This document shows, piece by piece, positions 41,468-53,949 of a stretch of 64,000 nt of DNA. The stretch comes from Ecdyonurus torrentis (lineage: Eukaryota > Arthropoda > Insecta > Ephemeroptera > Heptageniidae): positions 22,713,957-22,777,956 of the forward strand of contig OX439135.1 in the NCBI GenBank assembly GCA_949318235.1, read 5' to 3'. The first letter of the stretch is position 1, and each line of letters opens with the position of its first letter. The position numbers were made by a program, and so were the translations under genes. Below the pieces are notes generated by a model. It saw only the letters and a program-made list of their open reading frames with translations, had not been told where the DNA came from and did not search any database.

Positions 41468-41675
41468 TGTTTGTCCAACAGTAATATCAAATTTGATAAA
41501 AGTGATAGATGATTAAAACTTGACCTTTCCCTCATATATTGAAATATACCTTAAGTTATTACAAATTAAATTTTTAATTTTAATTTTAATTCAATTTGGT
41601 TATATTTATAGGAAAGAAATAATGACAATTTGTTTTTATACTATACTATTTCAGAAATAGAAACTATTTACTCAC

Positions 41676-41740
41676 CTCTTTAATAATTACATAAATAAAA
41701 ACTATTGACAATAATTAATAAATCAAGTATATATTTATTT
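41676..41740 (-). promoter_or_regulatory. Core promoter and 5' exon of the 39.7 kb gene
   Basis: TATATA box at 41728-41735 on the minus strand, donor AAAGAG|GTGAGT at 41676. Shares AATAATTAATAAATCAAGTA and TATATTTATTTATTT with 32222-32285. Confidence 0.55.
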
Positions 41741-42115
41741 ATTTCACATTATGGTTTTGATAACAAGTTTAAAATATCTATTTGTTTATTTAAAAAAAAT
41801 CACGCAATAAACAATATTATCAATGATGTTTTTATAAACATAAATAAAGAAACTGTAATCATTTTTGTTACATAATTACAAACTTACAATTCTAAAGACT
41901 TTTATTCTGTTAGGTTATTAAAATATTATATTGATACAGATTTACGTGCTTATGTATAGTACATACATTAATCTAATTGATGTAAAAAATATATATGATC
42001 TATATATGATGTATGTACTTTTATTTTTTTTTATTAATAATATTCTATTTCCTTCAACAAAAAAAAAAAAAAAAAAAAAAAAGTCAAAACTTAATTGACT
42101 GGTTGTTTGACATTA

Positions 42116-43147
42116 TTAATTAAAATTGTCAAAAATTTCTTCTTGTTGTTCTTCTGTATCTGTTTCCTTTTTCCTTTTTTTACCTTCTTTCTTTTTTCTT
42201 TTTTCAATTCCTTGCTTTTTTTTATTTTGTTCTTGATTTTCATTTGATGCTATTTTGTTTTCTTCACTTTTTGACTTTTTCCTTTTATTTTTATTTTTTC
42301 TTTCTTGCTCCTGCTCTAATTTCTTTTTAATTTCTATTTCTTTTTTCATTTTCTGTATTTCTTCTTTCTTCAACTCTTTTTCTTTTTCCTGAATTTTTTT
42401 CTTTTCTTTCTTCTTCTTTTCCTTATTCTTTTCCTTGCTCCTTTCCTTTCCTTTTTTCTTTTTCTTTTCCTTACTCCATTCTTTTATCTGTTCCTGCTCC
42501 AATTCCTTTTCACTATAGTTTTTTTCAATATTTTGCCTTTCCTTAAAATTCACATCCTCACTTTCTATAGTCATTGAATTTTTGTCATTAGACTTATTTA
42601 TATTATCCTCTGCACCATATGCTACAACATGTTGTGTATCTGTTTCCTTATTATTTGTATTTGAAATATCTGAAACTTGAATTGCATCCAATTTTTGATT
42701 ATCTAAGTTATTTAAATATAAATATTGTTCGTTGGCACAAGGTTCAGAACTAGTAAAACTCCCACCCTCATCACAATAACAACTTTTAAAATCATTATCG
42801 TTATCCTTATTGCTATAGTCGGTAGAAGATTCCATGCATAGACGATTTCCACTTTCATTCTCAAGGTATCTGCATTGTAAAGGCCTTTTTTTCCTAAATT
42901 TATTTCTTCTTCTGAATTTCATTCTTCTTCTATTACCCTTATTTTCAAAAACTAAATTTTTATCATTTACTTTTATATTAATATCGATTGATCTTTTCTT
43001 TACAAAATTATCACTAATATTCTTTTGTATATGAAATGATGAATTATTTAATATTCTTATTTCTGGTAATTTTAAATTTTGTTGCAAATAAATTGTACAC
43101 ACGGAAGGGAGAATTGTAATGTAAATTAAAATTGAAACTTGCTTCAT
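42116..43147 (-). CDS. Secreted Lys/Glu-rich protein 4 with basic and Cys-containing N-terminal region
   Basis: 343 residues; family not recognised. Signal peptide 1-18 (VSILIYITILPSVC). A KKR dibasic site at 50-52 precedes SIDINIKVNDKN, the counterpart of the S-[IV]-[ND]-[IL]-N motif in the three neighbours; cleavage there would put Ser at a new N-terminus, as also possible in 30796 and 39656 (DGR|SV). Residues 71-88 are strongly basic (RRRMKFRRRNKFRKKR), then five Cys (92, 104, 123, 125, 137) in an acidic/Asn context, a Ser/Asp linker, and from about 205 a Lys/Glu/Gln coil. It is the longest and most divergent member of the group. Acceptor TTTTACAG at 43162, 14 bases before the ATG. DNA- or mineral-binding by the basic block is possible but untested. 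Confidence 0.8.
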   Translation of the reverse strand: MKQVSILIYITILPSVCTIYLQQNLKLPEIRILNNSSFHIQKNISDNFVKKRSIDINIKVNDKNLVFENKGNRRRMKFRRRNKFRKKRPLQCRYLENESGNRLCMESSTDYSNKDNDNDFKSCYCDEGGSFTSSEPCANEQYLYLNNLDNQKLDAIQVSDISNTNNKETDTQHVVAYGAEDNINKSNDKNSMTIESEDVNFKERQNIEKNYSEKELEQEQIKEWSKEKKKKKGKERSKEKNKEKKKKEKKKIQEKEKELKKEEIQKMKKEIEIKKKLEQEQERKNKNKRKKSKSEENKIASNENQEQNKKKQGIEKRKKKEGKKRKKETDTEEQQEEIFDNFN

Positions 43148-43206
43148 TTTTTTTTCTAACTCTGTAAAAGATAATCTCTATATTAGTACAAATAATATGA
43201 AATAAT

Positions 43207-43455
<249 letters not shown>

Positions 43456-43792
43456 ATTATATAAAATACCAAACTCCTTAAAATTTCAGTTATACAATAT
43501 CTTAAGAACAAGGTCAAAAATAAATACATAATAATTATTCTAGCTTATTTTCAGCACAACCTGTTCAATAGAGCATAATCTGCACAATAACTAGAAACAA
43601 ACATTTTATTTCACATTTATAGTTATTTATTGTGTTCTATTTTTGCATCGTTTATGCTATAATGTCATAAATATAGCATAATTTACGTATTTAACTCCAT
43701 AGAAATAACGATTATGACGTTACTAAATGTTATTGACAATCTAATACCAATAATAAAACCATTTAAATGAGGTCAGATGCATTAGAATTATC

Positions 43793-44027
43793 AAGGTCCA
43801 TATATAAGAGGTTATAGATGCTCCGGGAAAAGTTTTAGCCAAGGTCGCGCAGCTTAAAGAAATTCACCAAAGACGTCATATCACCGGGTGTAGTTTTATT
43901 CACCTTATCAGTGACGTAACTGGTGAACGGCATCGCATTGGCTTAGAATCAAGTACATCCATCACAATATAAAATCAACTGCGCGAGTTATGTGCTGCGC
44001 TTAATCTCTTTATTATATATGGACCTT
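43793..44027. repeat. MITE family 7, copy 2
   Basis: AAGGTCCATATA to TATATGGACCTT; interior as in 9773-10006. Confidence 0.75.
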
Positions 44028-44594
44028 TTAGAATTATACAATAAAATAAGCGGTAAAGTTGATCGATGGAATATACAGCTATATGATTTTCAAATTAAGT
44101 TTTAACATTTCTGATGCATCACTCACGTTTTTAGCTTTAGTGTTGGATTACTAACGCTTAATGACGTTCACTACCGTTAATTCTACATACAATTAAAATT
44201 TAAAACAATAGAAAATTGTTTATAAGCTATTTAAAGCTTATTGTATTTTTCTAAATTATAGACGTTTCACTAACTTAAATATTAAATTTTTGTTCGATAT
44301 TTGCTTAATATGATATCTTTAGAGCGTAATTTTTCTTCAATAATAAAGTCTCCAAAATTAACAAATATACGTTAACATATAGTGATAACTATAACGTTAC
44401 TTTTTGAAAGAAATTTTTACTTTATTAGTGACTAAAAAAGCAAAATCAATTGTCGCGAGGTGAGAGAAATATTAAATAAAACTAACCTTTTATTTAAAAA
44501 TGAGTAAATATAAGTAAAATATTGACTTTATACAGTAAATGAATAAATTTATGAATAATCATAAAAAATACATATCGTCTAAAAAAGCTGTTAC

Positions 44595-45186
44595 CGTTAT
44601 AGTTAACGTAAGTTACGTTAAAGGTAACATTATAGTTGCGGAAAAATAAGAGTTAACGTTATCGTTAAAGTTATATTTTATATTAAATTAAATTAAAGTT
44701 AACGTAATAGTTAACGTAAGTTAACGTTAACGTTAAAGGTAACGTTATAGATAACGTAAGTTAACGTTATTGTTGGGGACAAATTAGAGTTAACGTTATC
44801 GTTAAAGTTACATTGTATATTATACTAAATTAAAGTTAACGTAATAGTTAACGTAAACGGTAAAGGTAATGTAATAGTTAACGTAAGTTAACGTTATAGT
44901 TGAGGACAAATTAGAGTTAACGTAATAGTTAACATAAGTTAAAGTTAACGTTATAGTTGGGGACAAATTAGAGTTAACGTTATCGTTAAAATTATATTTT
45001 ATATGATATTAAAGTTAACGTTATAGTTAACGTAAGTTAACGGTAAAGGTAACGTAATAGTTAACGTAAGTTAACGTTATAGTTGGGGACAAATTAGAGT
45101 TAACGTTATCGTTAAAATAATATTATATATCATATTAAATTAAAGTTAACGTTACAGAAAATTCAGGTAACGACTATATAAGACTG
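44595..45186. repeat. Tandem array of GTTAACGT-rich units
   Basis: Units of roughly 100-140 bp recur: GTTGGGGACAAATTAGAGTT, AACGTTATCGTTAAAGTTAT, then runs of GTTAACGTAAGTTAACG. It ends TAAGACTG, like the hAT-like elements above; the left end is unclear. Confidence 0.65.
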
Positions 45187-45480
45187 TGATAAAAATTCAT
45201 TAATAATTAAGACCCATAATTTTTTACGTCCAAAATTAAATCTAAATATAAATAAAATAACTATAAGTTGAGTACTGTATATAGAATGATCTTACCATGA
45301 ACTAAAACAGAATATGTGAAAACTAAAATAATAAAACATTCAGTTACATAAATCATACTTACATATTTCTTTTAAAAGGTTTCGAAAATTGTCTATAAAT
45401 GTTTTTAATTTTAAAAAATATCACGAACTTATCTTATGTATATTAACACATAATATGTGTAATTGCAATTATTCAATAAC

Positions 45481-45483
<3 letters not shown>

Positions 45484-45556
<73 letters not shown>
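45484..45556. repeat. (AT)n microsatellite
   Basis: Pure TA dinucleotide run. Confidence 0.95.
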
Positions 45557-45559
<3 letters not shown>

Positions 45560-45822
45560 CATTATTCTACACGAAAAGTAAATTACGTAATTTATGCTAC
45601 ATTTATGTCATTATATAGCATTAATAATGTTAAACTAAAACAACATAAATAATTATGCTGTAGAAAATAATATTTATGATTTGTAGTAGCATAGTTAAAT
45701 AAATATTATTATGCACTATAGCATAAATTATTTTAAATTAATCAAATTGTGCAGAAAGTGAGCATTGTAACTATTGCGTTTATTTTATTTTTTAAATTTG
45801 TATTATCTAAATGTGTGTTTGC

Positions 45823-45962
<140 letters not shown>

Positions 45963-46064
45963 TTTGACTAAACCTCAGTGAGGTACTGGCCGTTTACCAA
46001 CTACATTTAAACACCCCAAATTTTCCAAAACCCTGTACAGTATAATATGTAATATCGAGCCGAA

Positions 46065-46300
46065 ACAGGTTGGCCACGGCCTAGAAAAAAAAAAAAAAAA
46101 TTAGCATTCACCATAACAGACTGAGGAAACCGTGTAAACTCTAAGTCAGTATGTTCAGCAAGGCTGACTTTACCTCCTGGATCTCCAAGCTAGCTCCGCG
46201 TCATCGCCAGACTTTCATAAAAGCTTCGACGGTGGCAGGCATTGTACCCACGACCTCTTGCATGCAAGTTGGATGCGTGAACCACTAGACCTTGGAGCCG
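46065..46300 (-). repeat. SINE type B (different tRNA head, shared core)
   Basis: On the minus strand the 5' end reads GGTCTAGTGGTTCACGCATC (A-box-like) then GAGGTCGTGGGTACAATGCC (B-box-like), i.e. a tRNA-like head at about 46296-46225. The body carries the same core as type A (TTCACCATAACAGACTGAGG on the plus strand). Confidence 0.55.
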
Positions 46301-46982
46301 GTTCTATATATATTTGTATGCATGCAATTATTAAACGTTATTAACTTATAAATTTTGGATAATAAAAGTGCATTTATTTACTTACATATGAACTTTTTTT
46401 ATTTTTTTAATTCAGTGGCAAACACTTTTATTAAATGTTAGAAATACTCAGTGTAAAATATATTTTAATTATTTATTATACCCTTGTAATGGCTATAGAA
46501 TGAAACTACATTTAGAGACACTAAATTTGAATTATTTAGATTAATTACTATGGTAGTACATGCATACATATGTGAAATTCAGATCCTAAGGGGTTCATCC
46601 ATTTGAAAATGTCCCGGATTATTATTTACTTTTCTGATGGATGTCCTGTGTTTAGCACAATAATCAACCCCTTTATGATTCTTTGTTTGTAAAATCAAAT
46701 ATGTCTAAAAATTTATTTCACAAGTTATCTTCTAAAATTGAACAACAAATTTTTTTTACTCTAATCAAAGTCATTTTAAGTTACAGTAGTAGCTTTTAAT
46801 TATTATAGTAAAATTATTATGCTGGTCTAGTATTGTTGGCAAGCAATTTTTATCGCCTTTTATCTTAAATAATAATAATAAATCTGGTGGTTCAAAATAT
46901 AAAATAGAAAAAAAAGTAAATGAAAAATCTACGTCTTCCAAAAAATAATTTCTTTTTTTTTTTAAATCTCGGAGGATCTTAT

Positions 46983-47460
46983 GAACGAACGAACGAACGA
47001 ACGAACGAACAAACGAACGAACGAACGAACGAACGAACGAACGAACGAACGAACGAACGAACGAACGAACGAACGAACGAACGAACGAACGAACGAACGA
47101 ACGAACGAACGAACGAACGAACGAACGAACGAACGAACGAACGAACGAACGAACGAACGAACGAACGAACGAACGAACGAACGAACGAACGAACGAACGA
47201 ACGAACGAACGAACGAACGAACGAACGAACGAACGAACGAACGAACGAACGAACGAACGAACGAACGAACGAACGAACGAACGAACGAAGAATGAATGAA
47301 TGAATGAATGAATGAATGAATGAATGAATGAATGAATGAATGAATGAATGAATGAATGAATGAATGAATGAATGAATGAATGAATGAATGAATGAATGAA
47401 TGAATGAATGAATGAATGAATGAATGAATGAATGAATGAATGAATGAATGAATGAATGAA
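46983..47460. repeat. (AACG)n then (AATG)n microsatellite, 478 bp
   Basis: AACG units to 47288, switching cleanly to AATG units to 47460. It starts 91 bases downstream of the stop of the 47.6 kb gene. Confidence 0.97.
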
Positions 47461-47551
47461 AAAGCTATACATAAAAGATATTAAAACATTTTTATTTAAA
47501 TCAAATACAATTATTAAAAACAAAAAATTAAAAATTTATGTTTCTGTCTCC

Positions 47552-48736
47552 TTATTCACTTTGCTCAGCTTGATTTTCTGCTTCTAATTGTTTCTCAATT
47601 GCTCTCATCCTAAAGAAATTCTTAATTTTTTCTTCATTAGTTTCTCCAGGCATTGCAGCTATTCTTTGTTTTAATGTTTTAGGTTTAGGTGTTGAAGGTG
47701 CATTTGGATCAACTGTTGTTGTTTTTGCATGTCTTCTCCTTACATCACTTGACGTCTCATCAGAAGATTCAGGTATTATTTTCTTAGACTTTTGAGGAGG
47801 TTTTTCTTTATTTTGATCATTTTTACCTATTTGTGCTTCAACTTTTTCTTTATTTTTCTTATTCTTTTCTTTATTTTTCTTCCCTAAATCAGTATTTTCT
47901 TTTTTAATTTCTTCCTTTCCTCGATTATTTTTAGCACTTTCCTGTTGTTTCTTATTTTCCATATTTTTCTTATTTTCTTCTACTTGATTATTCTTTTTTT
48001 CACCATTTTCTTGAGCTGCTTTGATGGTCTCTATTTTACCATTCTGTTTTTTAATATTTCCATTTTTATTTTTATTTAATATGAATGATTTTTGTAATTG
48101 TTTATTTCCAACATAATTTTGTATAGCCTTTTGTTTTTGTTGATTTTTAGGTAAATTATCGATAAAATTTTGAACACCTTCGGGTGTAATATTTCCATTT
48201 TTAGCTACATTTTCATTATTAAATTTATTTTGCTGTGCGATAATTAAACTTTGCCGTTTAAATTCCATTAAATCTTCAGGATTAATATTTCCTTGCATTC
48301 TATTGTTATTATTATTTCGATATTGTTGCCTAGACATTATTGGTTGCATGTTCTGTTGTTTTTGTATTCCATAATTTTTTTTGGTTTGAAATGGTAATGG
48401 TTGAAATTGCTCTACATTAGGATTTATGCCTTGTAATTTCTGACGTAATAATGCAAATTTACGAATGTTTTCATTCTGTTGATTGGGTATAATTCTATTT
48501 TGTCGCATTCCTTGAATTCTTTGAGTTTGTCCTAAAGCAGGTTTTAATCCAAGACGTCTGTTATTTGCAATCATTGCTTTTCTTTGTGTTTGAAGTGATG
48601 GTTCCGGTTTAATTAACATATTTTGAAATCTTGGAGATTGATTTTGTTTTCCATTTTTACCAATATATAATGCATTACTTTCTGATATAGAAATGTATAT
48701 CAGAAGAAAAGTCGTAAATAATAAGAATGTTCTCAT
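47552..48736 (-). CDS. Secreted Gln/Asn/Lys-rich protein
   Basis: 394 residues from ATG at 48736; family not recognised. Signal peptide 1-20 (LLFTTFLLIYISISES). Residues about 25-230 are rich in Gln, Asn, Arg and Met without long homopolymers (RQKLQGINPNVEQFQPLPFQ), the middle is Lys/Glu/Asn-rich (KNKEKNKKNKEKVE), then IPESSDETSSDVRRRH, a TTTVDPNAPSTPKPK linker, and a predicted amphipathic C-terminal helix (NEEKIKNFFRMRAIEKQLEA). No Cys is apparent in the mature part. The SSDETSS cluster fits casein-kinase-type phosphorylation (inference). Exon starts at 48763 after CTGTTTCAG; the frame extends upstream but the signal peptide decides the start. It shares the single-coding-exon, 5'-intron layout of the Lys-rich genes but not their motif. 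Confidence 0.8.
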   Translation of the reverse strand: MRTFLLFTTFLLIYISISESNALYIGKNGKQNQSPRFQNMLIKPEPSLQTQRKAMIANNRRLGLKPALGQTQRIQGMRQNRIIPNQQNENIRKFALLRQKLQGINPNVEQFQPLPFQTKKNYGIQKQQNMQPIMSRQQYRNNNNNRMQGNINPEDLMEFKRQSLIIAQQNKFNNENVAKNGNITPEGVQNFIDNLPKNQQKQKAIQNYVGNKQLQKSFILNKNKNGNIKKQNGKIETIKAAQENGEKKNNQVEENKKNMENKKQQESAKNNRGKEEIKKENTDLGKKNKEKNKKNKEKVEAQIGKNDQNKEKPPQKSKKIIPESSDETSSDVRRRHAKTTTVDPNAPSTPKPKTLKQRIAAMPGETNEEKIKNFFRMRAIEKQLEAENQAEQSE

Positions 48737-48904
48737 ATTTTTTATGTTTAATTGCAATTGGTTCTGAAACAGAAAACAAAAGTGAAATTTAGGTCCTGGC
48801 ATATTAATATATTTCATGATTGATAATTTTATTATTATTTGATTTTTTGGTGCACTCGGAAAAAAACACAACGAAATACATATATTATCATTCAGTGCCC
48901 ACAA

Positions 48905-49786
48905 TTGATTTTAATTGTGAACCTAACTAATCAGAATATATATAAAATTTCTTATTAAAAGGGCTAATACTTAAAATAAAATACAATTTTATTATTATTT
49001 CACACCATTCACATCAAGTCTCTAATGTATGATGTATATAAAATTACTATGGTGAAGACATAGTTATTGATAATAATAATAGTTCTTTATTGGGTTTAAA
49101 ATGGGATTGTACAATGTATATAAAAAAATAGAAAAAAATAAACAAGTAAAAGTATCCCAACGGGTGATGAGAAGAAGGCAAAATATGCCTATTCACTATA
49201 GGTGATCTCACACCTTTATCAGAAAAACTGCTTCGTCAATATAAAAAATACATTATATTAACAAACATAGATAGTTCCCCCCCCCCCCCCCAAAAAAAAA
49301 AAAAGATTAAAAAAATTAGCATGCATCTGCCATTTTATTAAAATTAATAAAAATTACAAATAATAATAATAATAAAATTTTGAAAACTAAGACATGAATT
49401 AAAAAAAAATCATTTTGAAAAATGCAGTCAAAATAATTATAAGTTAAAGTGATATAAATATCCAAAAAAATATGCTACCTAAATTTCATCCATATTTATA
49501 TATGTAACATTTAGACATATAGTATATTAATTAACTATTATGCATTATTGTTGAGCAACTATGTTACTTTGTATTTAAATTTAAAAAGAATAATTATTAA
49601 TAGTTTATTTTATTAGAAAAATAGAAAATCATTATAAATAGTAATAAGTAATAAATCCACTGCGTAGCAAAAAATACGCAATGAAAACTAAAATTACTTA
49701 CATTTCATTCGAGTAAAAAGTCTTAGATGTAATAACAGCTTAGTATAAAGTTGAAAAAGATTGTCTTTTTCTTTTCTTCGTAAAAT

Positions 49787-49823
<37 letters not shown>

Positions 49824-50838
49824 TCCAGTTGCTTTGTTTTTATTACCAAACTGTTACAAAACGAATTTGAAATCAATGTTTTTATAAAATGACATTCATA
49901 CCGATAAAATTATAACTTTTGTTTGCTTATTTGATAGTAAATGTTATGCAAATAATATTTAGCCCTTTTATATACAATTAAAATTTCTTTAAAAAAAAAA
50001 GTTGTACAATATTTTGTAATGTTTTCATATATTTTGGAATTATAATAATACTTCACCAGTGGTGTTGATAATTCAACGAAAAAGACGAACTGATTACGCA
50101 CAAGTGTTAGTTACCAAATATATAATTGATATGTTATGTGCAAAATATCCGGTTTGTTCGTCACCGGTTTATAATTAACTTAATTAATAGGTTTTTGTAA
50201 ATTTGAAATATCTAAAAAAAAAATATTTATAAAAACTTGATCAATAATTTTTTTCATTAAGAAAAAAAAATAATAAAAAATATAAACGATTTTTATAATT
50301 CTTTTTTAACCTGAAATATAATCAGTTATACTTTTCAATTTTTGTTTTCAATCGAAAATTGTTTTAACTTAAAAAATTAAAGTAAAAAAATTCCTTCAAA
50401 AGACTTATGCAAAATACTACAATGAAATTAAAAAAAAAAAAAAAAAAAAAAAAACGTTCTGCGGCATGCAAGTTGTCTATTCAATTTGATTGTGGTGTTC
50501 TGTTGTTGTGTTTGGCTTGATTTATCTGATTTTGTTGGGCTGTGGGCTGTGCGAGTGGTTTTAATGTAATTTGAAATTGAAATAAAAATCGAATTTCCTA
50601 AAATAAGATTTGACCGAAACCACTAAATTATTTTCTCGATTTAACAGTTTTAAGAATTTAATTATTTTCCACAGTTATAGTACTGAATGACTAAATACTA
50701 AATATAATTACAATTTAATGTTCTAATTTGATGACTATATTATTATAATGTGATAATATAATAATATACATTATTCATTATGATCTGCCACTTATTATTA
50801 TTTTATTCTATATATATTAGAGAAATTATATTATTATA
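48905..50838. other. AT-rich intergenic DNA
   Basis: Homopolymer A/T/C tracts (for example C then A near 49277-49304), a possible donor AAT|GTAAGT on the minus strand at about 49699 that might end a 5' exon of the 47.6 kb gene, and an A tract at 50430-50453. No coding gene seen. Confidence 0.35.
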
Positions 50839-51247
50839 CAGGGTGTTTTTTTAAAAGCGCGCATTTTAAAACGCTAATTAAAATATGAAAAAATTAAATT
50901 AAATAAACTTTTTATATATCATTTTGTAGCCAAGGGTTAGACATTTTTAAAACTGTTCTTAGAAATAAAATTGAGTGACCAGTTTTCTTGCACCGAGCGT
51001 CAACGTAAAAATGTGCTATTTTTTTTTCCAAACGTCTTTTTTTCTGCAAAAATGATTAGAAATTTGCTTTTTTAACTATCCTTTATTAACAACTAATGGA
51101 GTCTGTTGGCATAAATAAGATACCTATAGCACTCTAAACATGTTCTGTAATAAAAATGGAAGGATGGAGCCACGTTGGTATCAGGGTTAAGGTGAAAACT
51201 TTTGCGTTAAACAGTGCTAAATTTGATTTAAAAAATTCTCTTAAATC

Positions 51248-51285
<38 letters not shown>

Positions 51286-52033
51286 GATTTTGTATGAACT
51301 TTAATTTTCATAACATTATTATTTGTAACTTTCATTTTCTGTCAATTCTTACAAACTGGGTTGCTTTGATGATTAAAACCTTAAACATTTCATTTTAAAG
51401 AATGGAAACATTTAATTTGCATCTCTTTCTTTAAAAATTGGTTCATGTATGGAAATCCGCACATTTCATTTGGTTTTTGCTGCATTCATTAATTCTTTGC
51501 ATCTTGAATCATATTGATTTTTTTTTAATAATTAAACCAAACATTACTTAGATTTGAAAGAAAACTGTGAGCGCAAAGCCATTATAGAGAAACTAAAAAT
51601 TTCGTTAAATCATTAAACAAAATTCTCAAATTAGAGGAAATGTTGGCAAATTTAGCCATGTTTAATGCAAATGTTTTCACCTTAACCCTGATACTAATGT
51701 GGCTCAATCCTTCAATTTTTATCACAGAACATGCTTAGAGTGCTATAGGTATCTTATTTATGCCAACAGACTCCATTAATTGTTAATAAAGGATAGTTAA
51801 AAAAGCAAATTTCTGATCATTTTTGCAGAAAAAAAGACGTTTGGAAAAAAAAATAGCACATTTTTACGTTGGAGCTCGGTGCAAGAAAACTGGTCACTCA
51901 ATTTTATTTCTAAGAACAGTTTTAAAAATGTCTAACCCTTGGCTACAAAATGATATATAAAAAGTTTATTTTATTTTATTTGTTCATATTTTAATTAGCG
52001 TTTTAAAATGCGCGCTTTTAAAAAAACACCCTG
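50839..52033. repeat. 1.2-kb foldback element, TA-flanked
   Basis: Ends CAGGGTGTTTTTTTAAAAGC and GCTTTTAAAAAAACACCCTG, arms of about 380 bp with only scattered mismatches, flanked by TA (50837-50838, 52034-52035). CAGGGTGT ends and TA targets are typical of mariner-type elements. No transposase frame; centre 51230-51650 is AT-rich. Confidence 0.85.
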
Positions 52034-52046
52034 TATTATTATATAC

Positions 52047-52440
52047 TTTTTTTTTTTTTTTTTTTTTGCTTGCCATATTGTGTTATCGTGCTATACACCA
52101 ATCCCAGTCCCAGTCAAGACATTGTCTTATCGACAGGTAAGTACTTTCCAATTAATGGAAAAGCACACACGGGCCGGCCACGGCCTAAGAATACAGCCCG
52201 GCAGTCGCCATGACAGCCTAGAGAAACCGTGGAAACATCTAGGCAGGCTGGTCGGTGCAATCACATCAATCATGCACCTCCCGAATACTGTGCGTCGTCA
52301 TGGAATGCATGTAAACATGCATCGTGCAACGTGTTGTGCTCTCACACTTCATGTACGCACCCAGCAGTGGCTCGAACCTATACTCGGTGAGGAGTACAGA
52401 GTTGCGAGTCAGCTGCCTTCACCACTCGGCCATATATACC
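52047..52440 (-). repeat. SINE type A, full-length copy with tRNA-Ser/Leu-like head
   Basis: Minus strand: head GGTATATATGGCCGAGTGG at 52440 with an A box of tRNA-Ser/Leu form, B box GGTTCGAGCCACT at 52378-52366, then the core and a poly-A (T tract 52047-52067). Long spacing between boxes is compatible with a type II tRNA variable arm. Open frames across it are not genes. Confidence 0.8.
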
Positions 52441-52625
52441 AGCTCAATAAAATGTTGAAACTGTGCATTTTTTATTTTACAGAATAAATTGTTTGTTACT
52501 CCTTTTAAAATTTAATCAGCATCATATGATGAACGAAATATGAATAGTTAAATTCACACATGTAATGCAAGGTATTCATGGTTATTGGTATAATACTTAC
52601 TTATTTTATACGTTATGTTACATAA

Positions 52626-52750
<125 letters not shown>

Positions 52751-53058
52751 TATATAAAGCATAAAGCGTATTTTTAGTTTTTTTTACGAGCAATAAAAAT
52801 AATTTTTTTAAGTGTCTTAATTTTTTTATTTTGGTTGAAATAGGAGGGAGTGACAAGAGGGAATTTTTTTTTAAAATAGTGTCACAATAGCAGTTACAAA
52901 ATAATAATAAAAACATTAAATAAAAGAATTTTTAAATGCTTAAATAGGGTAGTTACACTCATATATCAGCTTCCTCTTTGACGCCATGTGTGAGCAAGCA
53001 ATAACAATAATCTAGTATATTATATATGTGTGTATAATATACATTGTATTATATAATA

Positions 53059-53372
<314 letters not shown>

Positions 53373-53481
53373 ATATAATTATAATGCTAACACAAAGTCA
53401 GTGAATGCATTAATTAAAAGGTGTCATCAATAACGGCACAGAAATAAACATGATACACACTATGTATTTTTTCCGATCAAA

Positions 53482-53750
53482 TTAATTTTTATCTTCATCA
53501 CTTGGCTGGTCTATATGTACTTCAACTGAACTTTCAAGTTTAGAGTTAAGACTGGATGAGGATTTTTCTTTATCTTGTTTGATAGCAGAAGTGTTGGATG
53601 CATGTTTAGTATCAGAAATTTCACTTATTTCTATTTTAAAATTTTCATCTAGAGTCGATTGAGATTTTGAAGTCTGATCTGTAACTTCTTTTGACTGTGT
53701 ATCCTTTGATACTGCATTTTCAATAACAGATGCGATATTCTCTGTGGGTT
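53482..53750 (-). CDS. Terminal exon of a Ser-rich acidic protein
   Basis: No Met-initiated frame marks this exon, but it is open for 88 codons from acceptor TTATTCTAG (53751-53759) to TAA at 53484-53482. It reads PTENIASVIENAVSKDTQ, then Ser/Thr/Lys/Glu-rich sequence (KEKSSSSLNSKLESSVEV) ending DQPSDEDKN. It enters with two bases that complete a Glu codon with the single G left by the exon at 54186, so the two exons join in frame. No Cys and no hydrophobic run: likely disordered and acidic. Confidence 0.6.
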
Positions 53751-53756
53751 CTAGAA

Positions 53757-53808
53757 TAAATTAATCAATTAGTCAATAAATTAGTCAATCAATTAGTAAA
53801 TCAATTAG

Positions 53809-53845
<37 letters not shown>

Positions 53846-53850
53846 TAATT

Positions 53851-53949
<99 letters not shown>

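Noticed and set aside
42834..43034. Phe/Leu-rich frames opposite the Lys-rich genes (27351, 30806, 39893, 42834)
   Set aside because: Complement of AAA/GAA-rich coding DNA gives TTT/TTC-rich frames; no independent support.
52350..52440. Functional tRNA-Ser/Leu gene on the minus strand
   Set aside because: A and B boxes are present but the acceptor stem does not pair, the sequence leads straight into the SINE body, and a related core occurs in other copies.
52008..52487. 159-residue plus-strand frame (and similar frames at 18136-18381, 14326-14520, 11611-11859)
   Set aside because: All lie across SINE copies in either orientation; similarity between them is the repeat, not a protein family.
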